64,000 bases of DNA from Phoebastria nigripes (GCA_035582835.1 JAYKAV010002788.1:2388033-2452032); one strand, 5' to 3'; positions 34,311-47,700 are shown, counted from the first letter of the stretch. Made by a program: numbers and translations. Notes: generated by a model not told the origin, from the sequence alone.

Positions 34311-37079
34311 TCGCTAGTTTTTTCCTATCGCTTCAGGATTAATGTGGTAATCCTGATTAATGGATAATCCCATGTGCTTCTTCAGTGTCCATGTTGAACT
34401 TTTATAGCAATTCTTGGACTGTGTCAGGTTCCCTGGGTGCTCCCGTTGTTTGGTGGGTGACCAGCTTTAATGTCAGATCTTTCTTTTAATGTATTTGTGG
34501 CATAATAGGCAAATTTGGGTTGAGAATAAAGTACCTAAGCTAGATGTTTCTGCTAAAGCAGTCAGTGAAGAAAGGGTTGGGAATGTCCTTAGGATATATT
34601 CCCCAGAGATATGAATGGGACGGTTCACAACTCATAGAGCTTTTGTTTCATGCTGGTACTGACAAGAGCATAGAACGATTTGAAATCAATTATCTCTGTG
34701 GCCGAATGGGCAACAAATATATTTTAAAGTGAAACTTTCTGTTTTGGACCATAGTGTTGTGGAAGGAAGTAGATTCTGTAGCAGAGCAATTAATGAACAG
34801 AAGAGACTCAGGCTTAATTAGCTTAATTCTGCTTGACCAGATTTCAAACCAGATGGCATTTGAAATTGTGACAACAGTGGCATTTTAACTTACAGGAGTG
34901 AGTTGTGGAGATTGGGATAGGGATATACAAGTAAAAGACAAGGAAAAACATCTGGGAGACTCTGGAGAGAGGGCACAAAATATTAAAAATATTTTGGAGA
35001 AAAGTTACAGAGCAATAAAATCTCATTCTAATTACCTAATAATAAGGCAACTTTAAGGTTGAGATACACTGACAGTTGGTTATCGCGATTACTGTATGTA
35101 CAAAGGCTGCTCCATTTCAACTGTAAAACTGTTTTCAGCCTCCTCCCAGTGTGGGCCAAAGGCTTGTCTACAAAGATGATTTGGGATACCTAAAATCTGT
35201 TCCACAAATGAAAAAGTTACATGGCAAAGGAAATTTTGGTAGTGTAACTGCATTTATATTAGGAGCTCATTTGTCAGCGTTGGGATGCTATATTAGGTAA
35301 TGTTGCATTCATCTGCACTCTTCAGTGCAGATAAAAATGTTTACAGGAAGTATCTTATGCCCATATGGGACATATAAGAAATGTTTATCTTAATAAGGAT
35401 TTTACCAGGATAACTAAAGGATGTATCTTGTGCTCAACCAAAATACAAAAATGGTGTACAGACCAAAACTTGGTGTTTGTGCAGGACTCTTCTGAATCAC
35501 CCTTCCCCAAGCCTGACTTAGCCATGAATCCTGATAGTTACGCCTCACATATCTGAGTNATGTGGCATATAATTTCCAGATAAATTATGAAGTTACTTGC
35601 AGAGCCTGGGCCTGAGCTTGGGGCTTCTGTGAGTGCAGCCCTGTGTACGTCAGAGACATGTGGAGCGGTGGCTCGGGGTAAATGGCTCTGGTAGGAGGCC
35701 ACGGGGAAGGTGCGGGTACGCTGCCATGTTGTGCTTTTTACTCTTCCTTTGCTCTTGGAGAGGGTTTTTCCTAGGAACTTGAGCTTTGCCAGCACAATTT
35801 CCATGCAAGGAGCATTTGGTGACGTAGAGCCGATTACGTACCCTGGCAGAACACACCTAGTCTAGACACCTCTATCTCCATTTAAATACTGAAAGTGTAA
35901 GTCACTCGGAAGTAATAATCATGAAAACCAGTCACAAACCCATCATGGCCCACCTTTCCAGCGCTGAAAGTACTCATCGCCATGGTGTTGTCTAATTGGC
36001 ATATAAAGCCTATAAGAAGCAGTACGTTTATGTTTTTATTATTATGACTCTCTACCACTGCAGGGAAAAGAAGTCTGCAAGGCTTGTGGTTTGGAATGGA
36101 AAAGAGAGAGGCTTTTTTAAAACCACTAGATAATCAAATTAAAAAATCTTTTTAATTGTTCCAACCCTAGAGCTAGTTTTGGGCAATATGGGACCAATTA
36201 GATTATTAAAACCACAGTTTCTGATCTCTATCAATTATTCTTACAGCTTGAACAGCCCAAGCCTTTAGGATGGTGATTTCGATTAGGTGTCTGTGGCTCC
36301 GTCACCTCCCTCAGGTATAGTTACATCATTAAGGGGATGCTTCAGTAATGCCACAGTTAAATAAGGCACAGTCTCTGCTTAAAATGGAGTTTAAATCTTT
36401 AATTAGGAAAGGAAAAAAGTATTGTCCACTCCCCTCCCGGCTTTTTTTTTTTCCTAAATAGAAGAAAGTAGGTCTGGAAGACCTATTGAATTTGGTCTCC
36501 ATGCACAACAGATACAGAAGATTTCCCTAAGCCAAACTTACGCTCATTGTATTTATTGCACAAGAAGTCAGGATCCTTGGTCATTGTGTGCTACAGAAAG
36601 AGAGCAGGAGACTCAGAACATTGGCAGTGTTGTAGTGAGATTCTTTTTTTTCCTGAAGGAAAGCTGAAGGAACGCTGATGTTCCAAGCAAGACGTGGTGT
36701 CTTTATCTCTACTGCCCATTCCCTCTCGCTCTGGTACCCTGGCTGGTGAGTGTCTGGGGCCTCAGTGAGACTCTTCAAGCTTGGTGCTGCTTGTTGTGCT
36801 TCACATTAAGGGGCTGAGACCTGCTGGGACAAGATGTGGTGGTACAATTAAAGTTGTTCTTACGCTTCTGGATTCCCCCCTGCTCCCCCCCACAAAAAGT
36901 AAGTGTGAAGTGTCTGCAGTGAAAANTGGTTATGTGTGAGTGTCTGAGGCTTTAGGGTATTAGAGGGGTGTGTCCTGTGAATTGAAACTGGTATAGAGAT
37001 GTCTTAACTCCTGAAGGCAGGCTTGTTTGTGGAAGTAATGTCTTATTAGATTAGCTGATATGGTTGGAGGAAAACAAGA
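34311..37079. other. PCNX2 intron 5, right part
   Basis: AT-rich intron; no exon, RNA gene or clear repeat seen. Confidence 0.5.
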
Positions 37080-37185
37080 CAGATGATCTGAAAGGTCTGC
37101 ATATCCAAAAGCTTGTTTGCTTTTTTCAATTGTATCAGTTGCCCTAATAAAAGATATTACGTCTCTCTACAAGCCTTGAATCTGT
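37080..37185 (+). repeat. Ancient amniote repeat tail, copy 1
   Basis: CCAAAAGCTTGTTTGC, then CAGTTGCCCTAATAAAAGATATTAC and CTCTACAAGCC resembles a tail found across reptile and bird genomes (agcttgt...gttggtccaataaaagatattacctc). A second diverged copy lies at 44690-44745. The family name is not certain. Confidence 0.45.
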
Positions 37186-38342
37186 TTTATCCTTAGACCA
37201 TCTTAGCTATGACACCACTATTTCTTGACTGGTGACTCTTGCAGGTTAGGATGGTAATTGTATTGGTAGGAAGTATGGTTTAACAAATGGAATTTTTTGT
37301 GGGGGGAATTTCTGTGTTTTTTTCTTGATGATTAAATTTCTAAGGCGTTTAAACAGCAGGTATTGCAAGAAGTCTGGGTAAGTACATTTCAATACACCTT
37401 GCTTAGTGCAAGAAGCTATGGGACTCACTGAAGCATCTCCAACAAGCACCACAAAACCCCTTTTTTTTCATTTAAAGCATTTAATTGTGTGACTGCACAT
37501 GGTGGTGATGAAATCACTGTCTTAGTTGCACTTTAAAATTCTAACAGATAATTTTTTTAGTTTACCGTCAAAGCACAGTTGCAAAATGTTTCACTATTCA
37601 ACATGAATGTTAGTAACTAAAAGAGACTATTGCTTGAAACTTGTACGTATTTATGTAAGTAAATGACATACACGTGTAGAGAGGTAATATAAATATAATT
37701 GGTATTCAAATTGGTATTCAAAGTAGTAGAAATCGGACAAGTCCATCATGTATATTTTAAAATCTATAGTTCTGTATTTTCCATGCATAGGAAAATCTAC
37801 TGTGAAATTGTTTAGCCAGTTTGTCCTTTGTCTTGCATCAGGTGTGTGGCCGGTGGAGAAGAGGGATTAGGCAGCTGTCTGCTTTCCTGTCCAAGAGCTC
37901 TATTTCCTTTGAAGGTGCTGCTTTCCCTTTTATAAAAGGGGAATGGGCCAGTGTTTCTGCTTTTCCGCTGCCAGTATACACAGCTGGGAACAAATTACGG
38001 CCCCCAGGGAGGCAGCCTCTTACCATTCTAGGTTAGGGACAGATTGCTTCCCTCTGAAACAGTAGGAGAAGCAAAGCAGAAATTCCCTCTCGTTTGTCCT
38101 TTGCTTCACACAGCCTGTTCTTGAAACAACCCATTCACGCAGCCTCTTCGAGTCAGGGTACCTCCTCATCCAGATTTCTGTGATTGTATTGTTTTAAGTA
38201 ATTTTAATATTTTCCATAAAACTAGTAATTACTGCAGTGTTTTAGCTTTTCTCTTTTAGATGCTCTTGTTCAGTAGTTAATGAACGAAACTCTTGACAGT
38301 CCTCTGCAGAGAGTGGCTCCACTTCACTGCCCTGTTTTCCAG
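37186..38342. other. PCNX2 intron 5, end
   Basis: AT-rich sequence. A 12-bp duplication of ATTGGTATTCAA lies near 37698-37722. It ends in the acceptor CCTGTTTTCCAG. Confidence 0.6.
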
Positions 38343-38490
38343 ATAGCCAGATGACGGAGAGAAAAGAAGAAGTGGTGGGAACAGAAAAGCACTGTGAGCA
38401 ACTTCCTAAACAGGAAAGATCAGATGTACAAAGCCAAGATCGTGCTAGTACTAGTCCGGTGCTACCAGAGTCTGCCAAATTTGCAGCACT
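38343..38490 (+). CDS. PCNX2: PCNX2 exon 6
   Basis: 148 nt, acceptor TTTTCCAG, donor CT|GTAAGG, phase 1 in (G|AT gives Asp) and phase 2 out. It encodes a charged cytosolic stretch (DSQMTERKEEVVGTEKHCEQ through PESAKFAA). The reading frame chains from exon 5 without a stop. Confidence 0.9.
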
Positions 38491-38673
38491 GTAAGGCCAG
38501 TTTACTTTACAATTTTGTACTTCAAAGATATGATGTAAGCTGTTTTGTTTCACTGAGTAGAAATGACATAAACTTTTAATTAACCTCTCTTTCTTTTTGT
38601 TTTATTGAGAACAAGAAAAAAGTTCCTCATAGTAGTTTTGAAACATTTTTGTGTCAAGTTACCAGGGCAACAG

Positions 38674-38804
38674 GCAAAGGCAGATAATCTACCGGGTAAC
38701 TTCTCAGCAAGACAGTTCTGTCTTGCAAGTAATAAGTGGACCTGAGGCGTCTGTGCAAGATGAGCTATCCGTGGATGCAATGCACGTGTTCATAGATGAA
38801 AATG
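38674..38804 (+). CDS. PCNX2: PCNX2 exon 7
   Basis: 131 nt after a 183-bp intron; acceptor GGCAACAG, donor AATG|GTGAGT, phase 2 in and phase 1 out. Encodes QRQIIYRVTSQQDSSVLQV through DAMHVFIDENG. Two earlier AGs (ending at 38658 and 38666) would both lead to TAA in frame; only the third is open. Confidence 0.9.
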
Positions 38805-39059
38805 GTGAGTTTCTGTAGTTGGAATAATTACAATGTGTGAAGAAATTTCTAAAGAAACTTTAGATGCCCTGGGAAGATATTTTTCTTGTCTGTTACCGAT
38901 CGCATGTTTTCCTGTGTGCATGAAAGAAAAGGGCTTAGTAATTTAAAGTCAGATCAGCGATAACTAGAATTTTCAAAATCCACCAGCAACCATCACAGAC
39001 CTGAGGCTTACACAGTGCATGAAGTTTATTTTCCAAACATCATCCTCAAAAAATGCTGG
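38805..39059. other. PCNX2 intron 7, before the ERVL insertion
   Basis: 255 bp of intron; nothing recognised. Confidence 0.5.
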
Positions 39060-39617
39060 TGTCATGGTTTAACCCGGCAGGCAGCTAAACGCCCCACAGT
39101 TGTTCACTCACACCCCCTCAGTGGGATGGGGGAGAGAATTGGAAAAAGGTAAAACTAGTTGGTTGAGATAAAGACAATTTAATAGGACAGAAAAGGAAGG
39201 GAAAATAATAATAACAATGATAAAAGAATATACAAAACAAGTGATNCACAATGCAATTGCTGACCACCCACTGACCAATGCCCAGCCAGTTCCCAAGCAG
39301 CAGCCATGCCCGCCGCGCCGGCCAACTCCCCCCAGTTTTTTGTTCAGCATGACGTCATATGGTATGGAATATCCCTTTGGCCAGTTTGAGTCAGCTGTCC
39401 TGGCTGTGCCCCCTCCCAGCTTCTTGTGCACCTCTAGCCTCCTCGCTGGCAGGGCAGTTTGAGAAGCTGAAAAGTCCTTGACTGAGTGTAAGCACTGCTT
39501 AGCAACAACTAAAACATCANTGTGTTATCAATATTATTCTCATACTAAATCCAAAACACAGCACTATACCAGCTTACTAGGAAGAAAACTAACTCTATCC
39601 CAGCCAAAACCACGACA
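39060..39617 (-). repeat. ERVL-type LTR
   Basis: 558 bp bounded by TG...CA in both readings: plus strand TGTCATGGTTTAACCC to AACCACGACA. It matches a widespread avian ERVL LTR, recognisable by GGGATGGGGGAGA, AGTTCCCAAGCAG-type and ATGGTATGGAATATCCC words. The integrase remnant on its right is coded on the minus strand, so this is the 3' LTR of a minus-strand element. Its outer flank (target duplication) cannot be paired because the 5' half is absent. Confidence 0.8.
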
Positions 39618-40505
39618 GTATCCACCCCGTATTCTATACCATCTACGTCATGCCCAGGTCCCACACTTTCCAATACATCCCAGTTAATCACCACCACCTT
39701 TCCTGTCTTTTGATATATACACAGAGGTATCATTCCCTTAGTCTATGGGCCATCCCTGTAAAATGTCCAATGAGTTCATTTAGTCCATGACTTTGGGCTT
39801 CTTCTGTCACAACAGTCTTTCAGGGCAGGAGAGATGGTGTGTGGTGTTGGATTGTTGCATGCCGAAGCCAGTTCTTGTCCCATTATCACTGTGCTTTGCT
39901 CGGTTTTCATCAAAGTTCATTCTCCATTAATCTGGGTGATTCTTACTGTAATACCATTGATATGGCATACAGCCACTATAGAAGTGATGATACATAATGT
40001 TATATAGCAATTAACATCCTACGATTTAATTTATTGGTTATTCTCACCCAAAATCAAATCCCCTGGAGGTACACATTGGACTTCTCCATCCCTCCCACAT
40101 TATCCACCAAATGCACCCAGGTCCTTGAGCAAAAGCAATCCCATGAATGGGTTTGCCTTTGCCTGAGGCAGGAGTAACCCAGACTGTCCTCCCCAGCATG
40201 TTTTTTATGTGCACTACAGGGACTTTATTCCCATCTACAGTACATAAAGGTTTTGATTGGGCAGGGCCAGCCCAATTGGCAGATCCCCTAGTGTTGACTA
40301 ACCAGGTGGCCTTTGCTGAATGTGTATCCCAACATTTAAATGTCCCACCACCCATTGCTCTCAGTGTAGTCTTTAACAGTCCATTGCATTGTTTGATTTT
40401 CCCGGAGGCTGGTGCATGATAGGGGATGTGATACACCCATTCAATGCCATGCTCTTTGGCCCAGGTGTCTATGANGTTGTTTCGGAAGTGAGTCCCATTG
40501 TCTGC
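39618..40505 (-). pseudogene. ERVL integrase and 3' internal remnant
   Basis: Minus-strand reading 40436-40044 plus upstream codons gives an ERVL integrase core and C-terminus: DNGTHF with the second catalytic Asp at 40502-40500, then HIPYHAPASGKI, TTLRAMGGGTFK and ATWLVNTRG. The position of the catalytic Glu, 36 codons on, is AAA (Lys, 40394-40392). A stop (TGA 40508-40506) precedes the motif and similarity ends there. 39618-40043 is the region between integrase and LTR. The copy is a dead fragment in reverse orientation to PCNX2. Confidence 0.82.
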
Positions 40506-41063
40506 TCATGGTAGCTGGGTTTGTGACCCCAGAGGTGCTTTGGTTTTCTGCCCATTCTTCCTGGCCCTGCTTGCAGCCTTGTGGCTCCTGGTGTGCTGTG
40601 GGGCTAAGAGCAGCAGCTGTGAGTCAGGCAGATGGCATGACCTCTGGGTCAATGAGCAGTGACCCTTCACTTTTTGCTGCATATGCAAGGAGGGAGTAGC
40701 AGTGGCTACACTTCTAGCAAAATTTTTCCCTGCTTTGTACCTCCTGACCTCTCCTTTGTGAACTGAAAGAAAAAAGTCTGATGATTTCACATTTTACAGT
40801 GAACTTATATTGATAGATGGGCTTTGCATTTACTTTACATACATACCTTTTAAATTTTCACTAACTTCTGTGTTTTGATTTGTCTCAGGTTTTCAGTTGT
40901 TGAAATGTTAATTTGCTTTCTGAAGTCTAAAATAAGCCTAGTACACAGACTGTAAACTGTATTTATAAATATGCCTGACCTAAAATGTATTTTTTATAAA
41001 CTTTGTGTGTAAAACAAATGATCATATCACTGAACTGATTTTTTTCCTCTATATTTTCTAAAG
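40506..41063. other. PCNX2 intron 7, after the ERVL insertion
   Basis: 40506-40800 is relatively GC-rich and could be an unrecognised upstream part of the ERVL element, but no retroviral motif was found in it. The rest is AT-rich intron ending in TTTTCTAAAG. Confidence 0.45.
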
Positions 41064-41157
41064 GGGAAATTAGATCCTGTTATTTAAAGGCTGGCTGTCA
41101 GAAGGAAGGAAATTTTCGACATCAGCTATCAAATTGTGATTGTATTTCAAATGCTCA
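41064..41157 (+). CDS. PCNX2: PCNX2 exon 8
   Basis: 94 nt, acceptor TATTTTCTAAAG, donor CA|GTAAGT, phase 1 in and phase 2 out. It encodes GEIRSCYLKAGCQKEGNFRH and a Cys/Ser/Asn tail, the expected continuation of the FIDENG block of exon 7. Confidence 0.88.
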
Positions 41158-44100
41158 GTAAGTAAGCCCTTATTTTTAGAAACATTAAAAGTTTTCATTG
41201 CTAGAGGCTATGAAACTGATTGTAGCTGTGAAAGATGCATGTGAAGAGGATTACTGGAGAATAAATGTGCTAACCTCTTCCAGAGATGTCAAAGCATGCA
41301 TTTTTTGTTTTGTGCTAAAACAGTGACTGCTTTGTAAGAATATTGGTAAGGAAAAGTGAAAAAGAAAACTAGAACTATCCAGTGTGCTTTCGTTACTTTC
41401 TGGGAATAGCCGAAGTCAAGTGTGGTGATTATAAATAAGATTGTAAATAAAACAAAGTAAGTGGGACTGTTACTAGCTATTCTTTCAACCTTGTCTTGCT
41501 CGCTTCCCATGCCTGTTGGGTCCTTTGCAGATTTTTAGTGCTGTGTCAGTATCAGCCAGTGACACTGCTTCCTGTGGATTCTAGCAGCAGAGCATGAAAT
41601 CTCTAATGATAGTTTGCCACTCTGAAAAGGTATCCGAACAATTTTCTTTTTTCAAAGGTCTTTTTGGAGTGAGCCACATAAATCCCATATTCATTACTGT
41701 GGTTTCTACACTCTCCTATGTGATCTGTTATTTGCATATCTGTAAAAAGAATTTTAACTATTCATAAGTATTTTTATTAAATAATTTTATGTTTTTCATA
41801 CTGTTATACAGCATTTGGAGAAGTTGAGGGGGTGAGAAAGGTCATTGTTAATAGTAAATATTGTTCTTCAAGTGTTTGGCTTTCAGTGGAGACTTTTGAA
41901 AAGCTTGGGACCATGTTAAGAACAGTGTTAGCATTTTAGATAGAATACTATTACGAGAGACATGAGAATAATGCTTTTAATAGTTAGTGGGCGATGATTA
42001 AAAAAAAATAATAATTTGAGTTCATCTACAGTAGAAATGTTCTGTCTGTCTTTAACTTAATAAAAAAACCCAACCTGGTAGAGTTCAGTTTTGACCTAAA
42101 ACCAAACATTTTACTTTGGGGCTATTTAACTCTTGCAACTCTCTTTTTCACCTTGCACAGAATACTCCCCTCCTCCCCATCATACAACTATGAACTTGAA
42201 TCTGTCCTAAATTCAGAAATAGTTTACTGTCCCCTGACGTTTATCAGTTAATCTGTTTTTTATCAAAAGAAGAACAATCTTCCTTCTCATATGAGAAGTT
42301 CCTTCTGAATCTGTCTTTGCTAGATGCTTATGTGACATCTCTGTCTTTCTGTACTATGTTAAGTGCTGTTTTTTAGTTTGTGGTTTGCAGACCTCTAGGG
42401 ATGTGAATTATTTTTAAGGGGTCTGCTAAACATTGTTAACAAAAGCAAGTTCAGATATTCTTTGCAGCCATTTACATGCATTTAATTTCTAAAGATCAGC
42501 ACCTTTGCTGGAAATCTCGGAGTACAGTGACAGTTCAGACTGGGGAACAGAACAAATCAGCAAAGACGAGTGGGTTCCCAGGACTGTTTCTCCATGGGAG
42601 TCAATGGGAAGATAGAACACAAGAGCTTTTCCAAGAACAGAGCAGCGTCAAGGAAAATGCAAAGCAGAAGTTCACATGAAAAACAAGGAAAGAGGACAAG
42701 GATGCATGAAGCGTGCTCAAGTTGTTTTTTGCAAGGGCAGTTTGTAATGTGTTTAGGCCAGAGAGATTAGTGAGAGCTGTTTGTTCAATGGGCAGTTCCT
42801 ACCATCTGTGCATAGATTGAAGGGTAGCACGGGAAGGAAAGGGTTTTTGTTTTTTCTTCAGGTGTTCACCATCAAGTAATTTTGTATTTAGATAATATGG
42901 AACACTTGCAGAATATAGAAAATAGAGGGGAAAATCTGCTTTAAAGACAGTTCAGGAATGAGGCATCTTTCCTTCCCCTTTTCCCCTATCCCCACCTGCA
43001 GGCTTGCACATCACTTATGTCAGGTTAGTTTCTTATCCATGGTTAAAGATAAGCCAAATAATCACAGCTGTTAACTAATGATTTTTTGCCTTTACTGAAG
43101 AAAAAGGCAAATAGAATAAAATAAAGCACAAGGCATAATCAATGATCACTTCAGTTACAGTCTCTTCTGTATGACTGTCTGTGGAGAGCTCTTGACAGAA
43201 ATTATTCCCTTGAGGGTGGGCCCTCCTCTGGTGGAGATGTTCATTGTGTGAGTAGTCCATACCAACAGGAGATGCTGCTGTTATGAAAGGATATTAGAAA
43301 AGAGACATGGAAAGCACCTCTGAGATGTCCTTGGCTTATCTCCCAGCCCATCAGAAAGTTAACTAAGGAGAAGACAATGACAGTACTTCTTCATGACTAC
43401 TTGAGACGGTGCAGAAACAACAGCTTTAGGCTTGGTGTCTGAATCTATTAATGAGCCATCCAAATTAGATTTTATGAGGTCAAAGGATGCAGGAGAAAAT
43501 TAATGCCTGGACATAAGAGGTGGCATTGTTCTTGAATAGGAGGGATAGAGCTTTGATCTCGGGAGCCCAGATTTCAGAATCTAGAATAAGCTTATGGAGA
43601 ACAATAGATAGGTCTGCAGTAGATGTGTATAAGCTCTTAAAACACTTTTCACCAGTCATGCTTGCTTTATAGTGTTAAGATTAAGCTGCTCCTAAAGGGA
43701 AAATGTCAAACTGAGCGGAGTAACTATGTGGATGTGCATGGACTGTGCCCTGATGCGCTCCTCTATGAGGACGAGAATTGGCCCAGGCCAGTTGATGGCA
43801 AGAGGCCTCTTGCTTTGGGGGTGTTGTTGGGAGAAGCAGCAGATCAGAGGCGCTGGCATGCTAGGAGCTGTGGCACTTCTGGGTAACACTGCAGCTGGTG
43901 AAGGGGGAAGGAATTTTGACTGGGGAGGGTACGAACTCTGGCTGGTTTGTCAAGAATAGTGTAATTGCCTTATGAATTGGCCATAGGTAAATACCTTTTA
44001 ACTAAGTTATGCAAAACTGGAGAAGGTATTTAAATATTACTCAAAAGAAGCCATTAAAGAGAGCCTTGAGGCAGACTAACTAATGTTTAATGATCTTAAA

Positions 44101-44689
44101 TTCAAATTATAACTTGCTATTTCTGTCTATTGAGTCCTACTGTTGTCTGCTCCAGTAGTAAAGTCTTAACCGGTCTGGCATTTCACAACAGATTATTAGG
44201 AACTGAAATTAAAGTAGTATATCTATGGCCTGTAAACATTTTATCTTATCTTATCTTCTTGGCATGGCTTCTGAAATCCATTTCTCACAAATAATGCAAA
44301 ATCTTAACAATGCTGCTCTGTCACAGAAGTGATGCTGTGTTATGTTTTTTTTTTCTGTTCTTCACTTTTGCGTGCTTTCTGCTCTTCCTTTGCTTGTAAA
44401 GGGCTAGGTGGACAACAATGGATTACAATGTGCCAGAGAAGGCAGATGTCCAAGTTTGAAGGAGTCTGTGCTTTCTTCCTTCAGAGGCTCCTTGACATTG
44501 GAAGCAATACTGTTTGAGGGAATTACACTTTGTCTTGTCAAATATTGGCAGTCCATCACCTCTTTTTGGCTCTGCAGTGTTGTGAGATGATCTTTGGACT
44601 ATTCTCCAGTTTATCAATGTTAATATATATTCCACCAGGTTCTAATTTTTCTTCTTTTTTTTTTTTTGTTTTTTAGTTTTATTGTTTGC
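41158..44689. other. PCNX2 intron 8, left part
   Basis: AT-rich intron. No exon recognised, although one short exon could be missed here. A TTATC reiteration occurs at about 44242-44260. Confidence 0.45.
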
Positions 44690-44745
44690 ATTTTCAACTA
44701 TAGTAGTTGTCCTAATGAAAGATATTACCTGTACCTGCAGTCCTA
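44690..44745 (+). repeat. Ancient amniote repeat tail, copy 2
   Basis: AGTAGTTGTCCTAATGAAAGATATTACCTG parallels CAGTTGCCCTAATAAAAGATATTAC of 37130-37160. CCTGTACCTGCAG occurs twice just after it, at about 44728 and 44764. Confidence 0.4.
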
Positions 44746-47700
44746 GAATTAGGACTGTAATCCTGTACCTGCAGAATTAGAATTGTTTCAAATTGTCTCC
44801 ATATTTGTCTCTCACCAAATCGTCTCTCACCAGTCCAGCAGTCCAGCTTTTAAAATATTTAAAAATTTAAGTTAGCCAAGTTAAATTTAAGGAGGTTTTT
44901 ATGTTGTAATGATCACCAGAAAAAGATACTTCCTTTTCCATCTTAACCCTCACTTTGGCAGGTGATCCTGGTTACTGAGTTTGGTAAGTTATTTAAACAT
45001 TGGCAGGTAGCTAATCAATTCCCCAATTATTGTCCATGTAATTACCCTGACCCCACTTTTGTCTGTTATCTTGCCAGCAACACCTCTTGCCAGCAGTCCC
45101 TGTGGAATGGGTTCCCTGCTGCGCTAATTGCCTCTAAATTTGATGCTCCCATTACCTTGCCAACTTCACCTCTAGCCATAAATTGCTTTGTGACAGGCTT
45201 TGATGAGACAAAGTGTAAACTGTATTCTCAGCTCATGGATTACGTTAGAAACTAGTTACAAAAAGACCATTTGAATCTGTTTTGGAGGGAGAAATTGGAA
45301 ATAGCTTTCTCATCCTGAAAACCATTCTTCTGCCCCATTGCATTAAGTTCTTTACCAGCCTTTGTCTCTCTTACAGTGAATCCTTAATGTTTCTATGCTG
45401 TGTGTTTTGAGTATGTGCTTGGCTTCTGGGAAGGCAGATAAGGATGAGAAAGTTCACATTTGTGTAAAACAGGTGCCTGGTATAAGCATGAACTGCCTTT
45501 TTGCATGGTTAGTTTGACTTCTCACCAAATGGCCACTAGGTTTGCATCCCACCTGTATAGAACAGTTATAATCTCAAGTTAAAACTCTTCCCGTTAGATT
45601 GGCGATACAAAGTAAAACCCGCAATCATTAACAAGAACACATCCTTAAAAAAATGAGCTGAAAGAATGTATGCATTAAAGCATTGTTAGAGGTGTATAGC
45701 TGTTTTCTGGGGTCAGGAGAAACAAGTTGGAGTTAATAAATGTCTTGCAAATACGGAGGTGTCACTCTGACACACCTTTTCTGTCTGCCATTCTGTGGTG
45801 GAAAACAGACGTTTCCCAGGAATTTCTTTAATTACCTTGAATGTCTCTTGTAATTAAATAACTGAGTCATTTTTGATAAGCAGTCAAAAAGATAAATGTG
45901 AGCTATCATGTTATCTAGGTATTACATGTAAAGTGGCTCATAAATATCAGTGAAGGCATAAACCCCTAAAATTACAGTAATTATAATAGTAGAATTAATG
46001 ATTTTCGTATGAGTTGCACGATCTGTCCCCAGTACAGAGGCTAATAGGGCCATAAAGTACATATCAATGCCAATATATAAATTTAACAGCAATCATATAT
46101 TCTGTGCATACTTGCTGTACAAGGCTAATATATTTTTAAATGTTTAACTACTTTTCTAAATGTGCTTTCTTTGCATACTGGGGCTCTTGTTTAGAAGGCT
46201 GAGCACCTTCAGTGTGTGTGTACATATATATTGAAGAAAAACGTGTCAGTATTTGATACCTCTCAGTAATGTAGCTGTCCTCAACGTGTGTATGAAATAC
46301 TGCTCTGTCTTTCTAAATTATTTGAATTTAAGAAGTTGATCTATAGGTATGTTGTCCTTTCTGGTTTCACATCTATGAAAAACTCAGTTCAACTAATGTA
46401 AACTGTTGCAGTTTCTTTTCTCAAGTATCAAGTACTAAAATAATATACTGCCTGAATGTATAGACTGTATCTATCTGCTTCCTTCACTTATGTTGTGAAA
46501 GACAGAAAAAGTAAGCTTACAATAAACTTGAGGGCATGAATGTAACACACCTTACTGTTTTGATAGTTTCTATGTAGTTTTGCTCCTACCAAAAATGTAT
46601 TCTAAATTTTTACCATGTGTAAAATTGTGTTCTTAGTAATGAAAGGAATAGTGTTTGAAGAAACCTTGAACACAACATCCAATATCAAAATATAATACTG
46701 TTAGGTATAAAGTTGTTAAATAACTGGCTATATTCACATGTTAATCTGTGAAATGCTCTAATGATTATGCATTCAGATTATTTGTTCTTTCTGCTTTTCT
46801 GCTTCAAATAATTTTGCAAATATTCCCAATCCGGAATAAACTATCCAAAACTTCCGTGGTACTGTGTGAAGCAGTTCACAGACATGATAGCACTGTGAAA
46901 CTCAGATATTTTCCTCCGTAAGTTTTACTGATGATCTATCACCATGATTTTTATTTCAGCATAGCATTTTGCTAGCTAATGTGAACAAATTTAATTTCAA
47001 GAAGGACTGGATTTATTTCCAAAAAATGTTTTGCATTTTTCCCGTGCTGTTTTGCTCAGGTATATTGCAGTCCATCACTGACATGGTCATGGGTATCTCA
47101 GATCTGAGATGAGAACAGATCATTAAACATCCCTGAAGAGCATGCCAGTGTAGGGTCGTGCTAGATACCCAATAGTATTTATGGGTGTTTTGAGCACTTT
47201 CTGCATCCTTGCAATTTTTTCTATATTTAAAGCACAGAGCTTTCTTTGGTGTGTGTGTAGACACGTATGTGCTATGGTTAACTACGCTTCAAAAAATACA
47301 GAAGGTGGTCCACACATGATATGTTCATACCAAGCCGGGAATGCTCTCTGTGTGAAAAACTGAGATGTGTGTAGCTCCAAGGAAAAATGTTTTTTGTGGA
47401 GGCTTTTTTCTTAAGTAGAAAAAAAGCTAAAGGCTACTTTTTGAGGATAGGCCAATTCTGTCTCTCAAATCAAGTATTAGATCTTCTAAAGCCAACTGGA
47501 GTTGTGCCCACACAGGCTGTGGAAACATTTGGCCATTTATATTTCTTTCAAGAAATACTCTGGGTTTTAGCGAATGCAATTCATAAGAATACTGCTTGTA
47601 TTCTTGAGCCCATTTCCTTCTGTCCTGTGTTAAACTCCTGAGAAAAAAACCATATTGAAACTCCCAATTCTGTGCAGGATGGTATCATTACACACATGTA

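Noticed and set aside
43662..43959. Overlapping plus- and minus-strand frames with some regular-looking peptide
   Set aside because: No splice sites, no domain, and frames are open on both strands by chance of composition.
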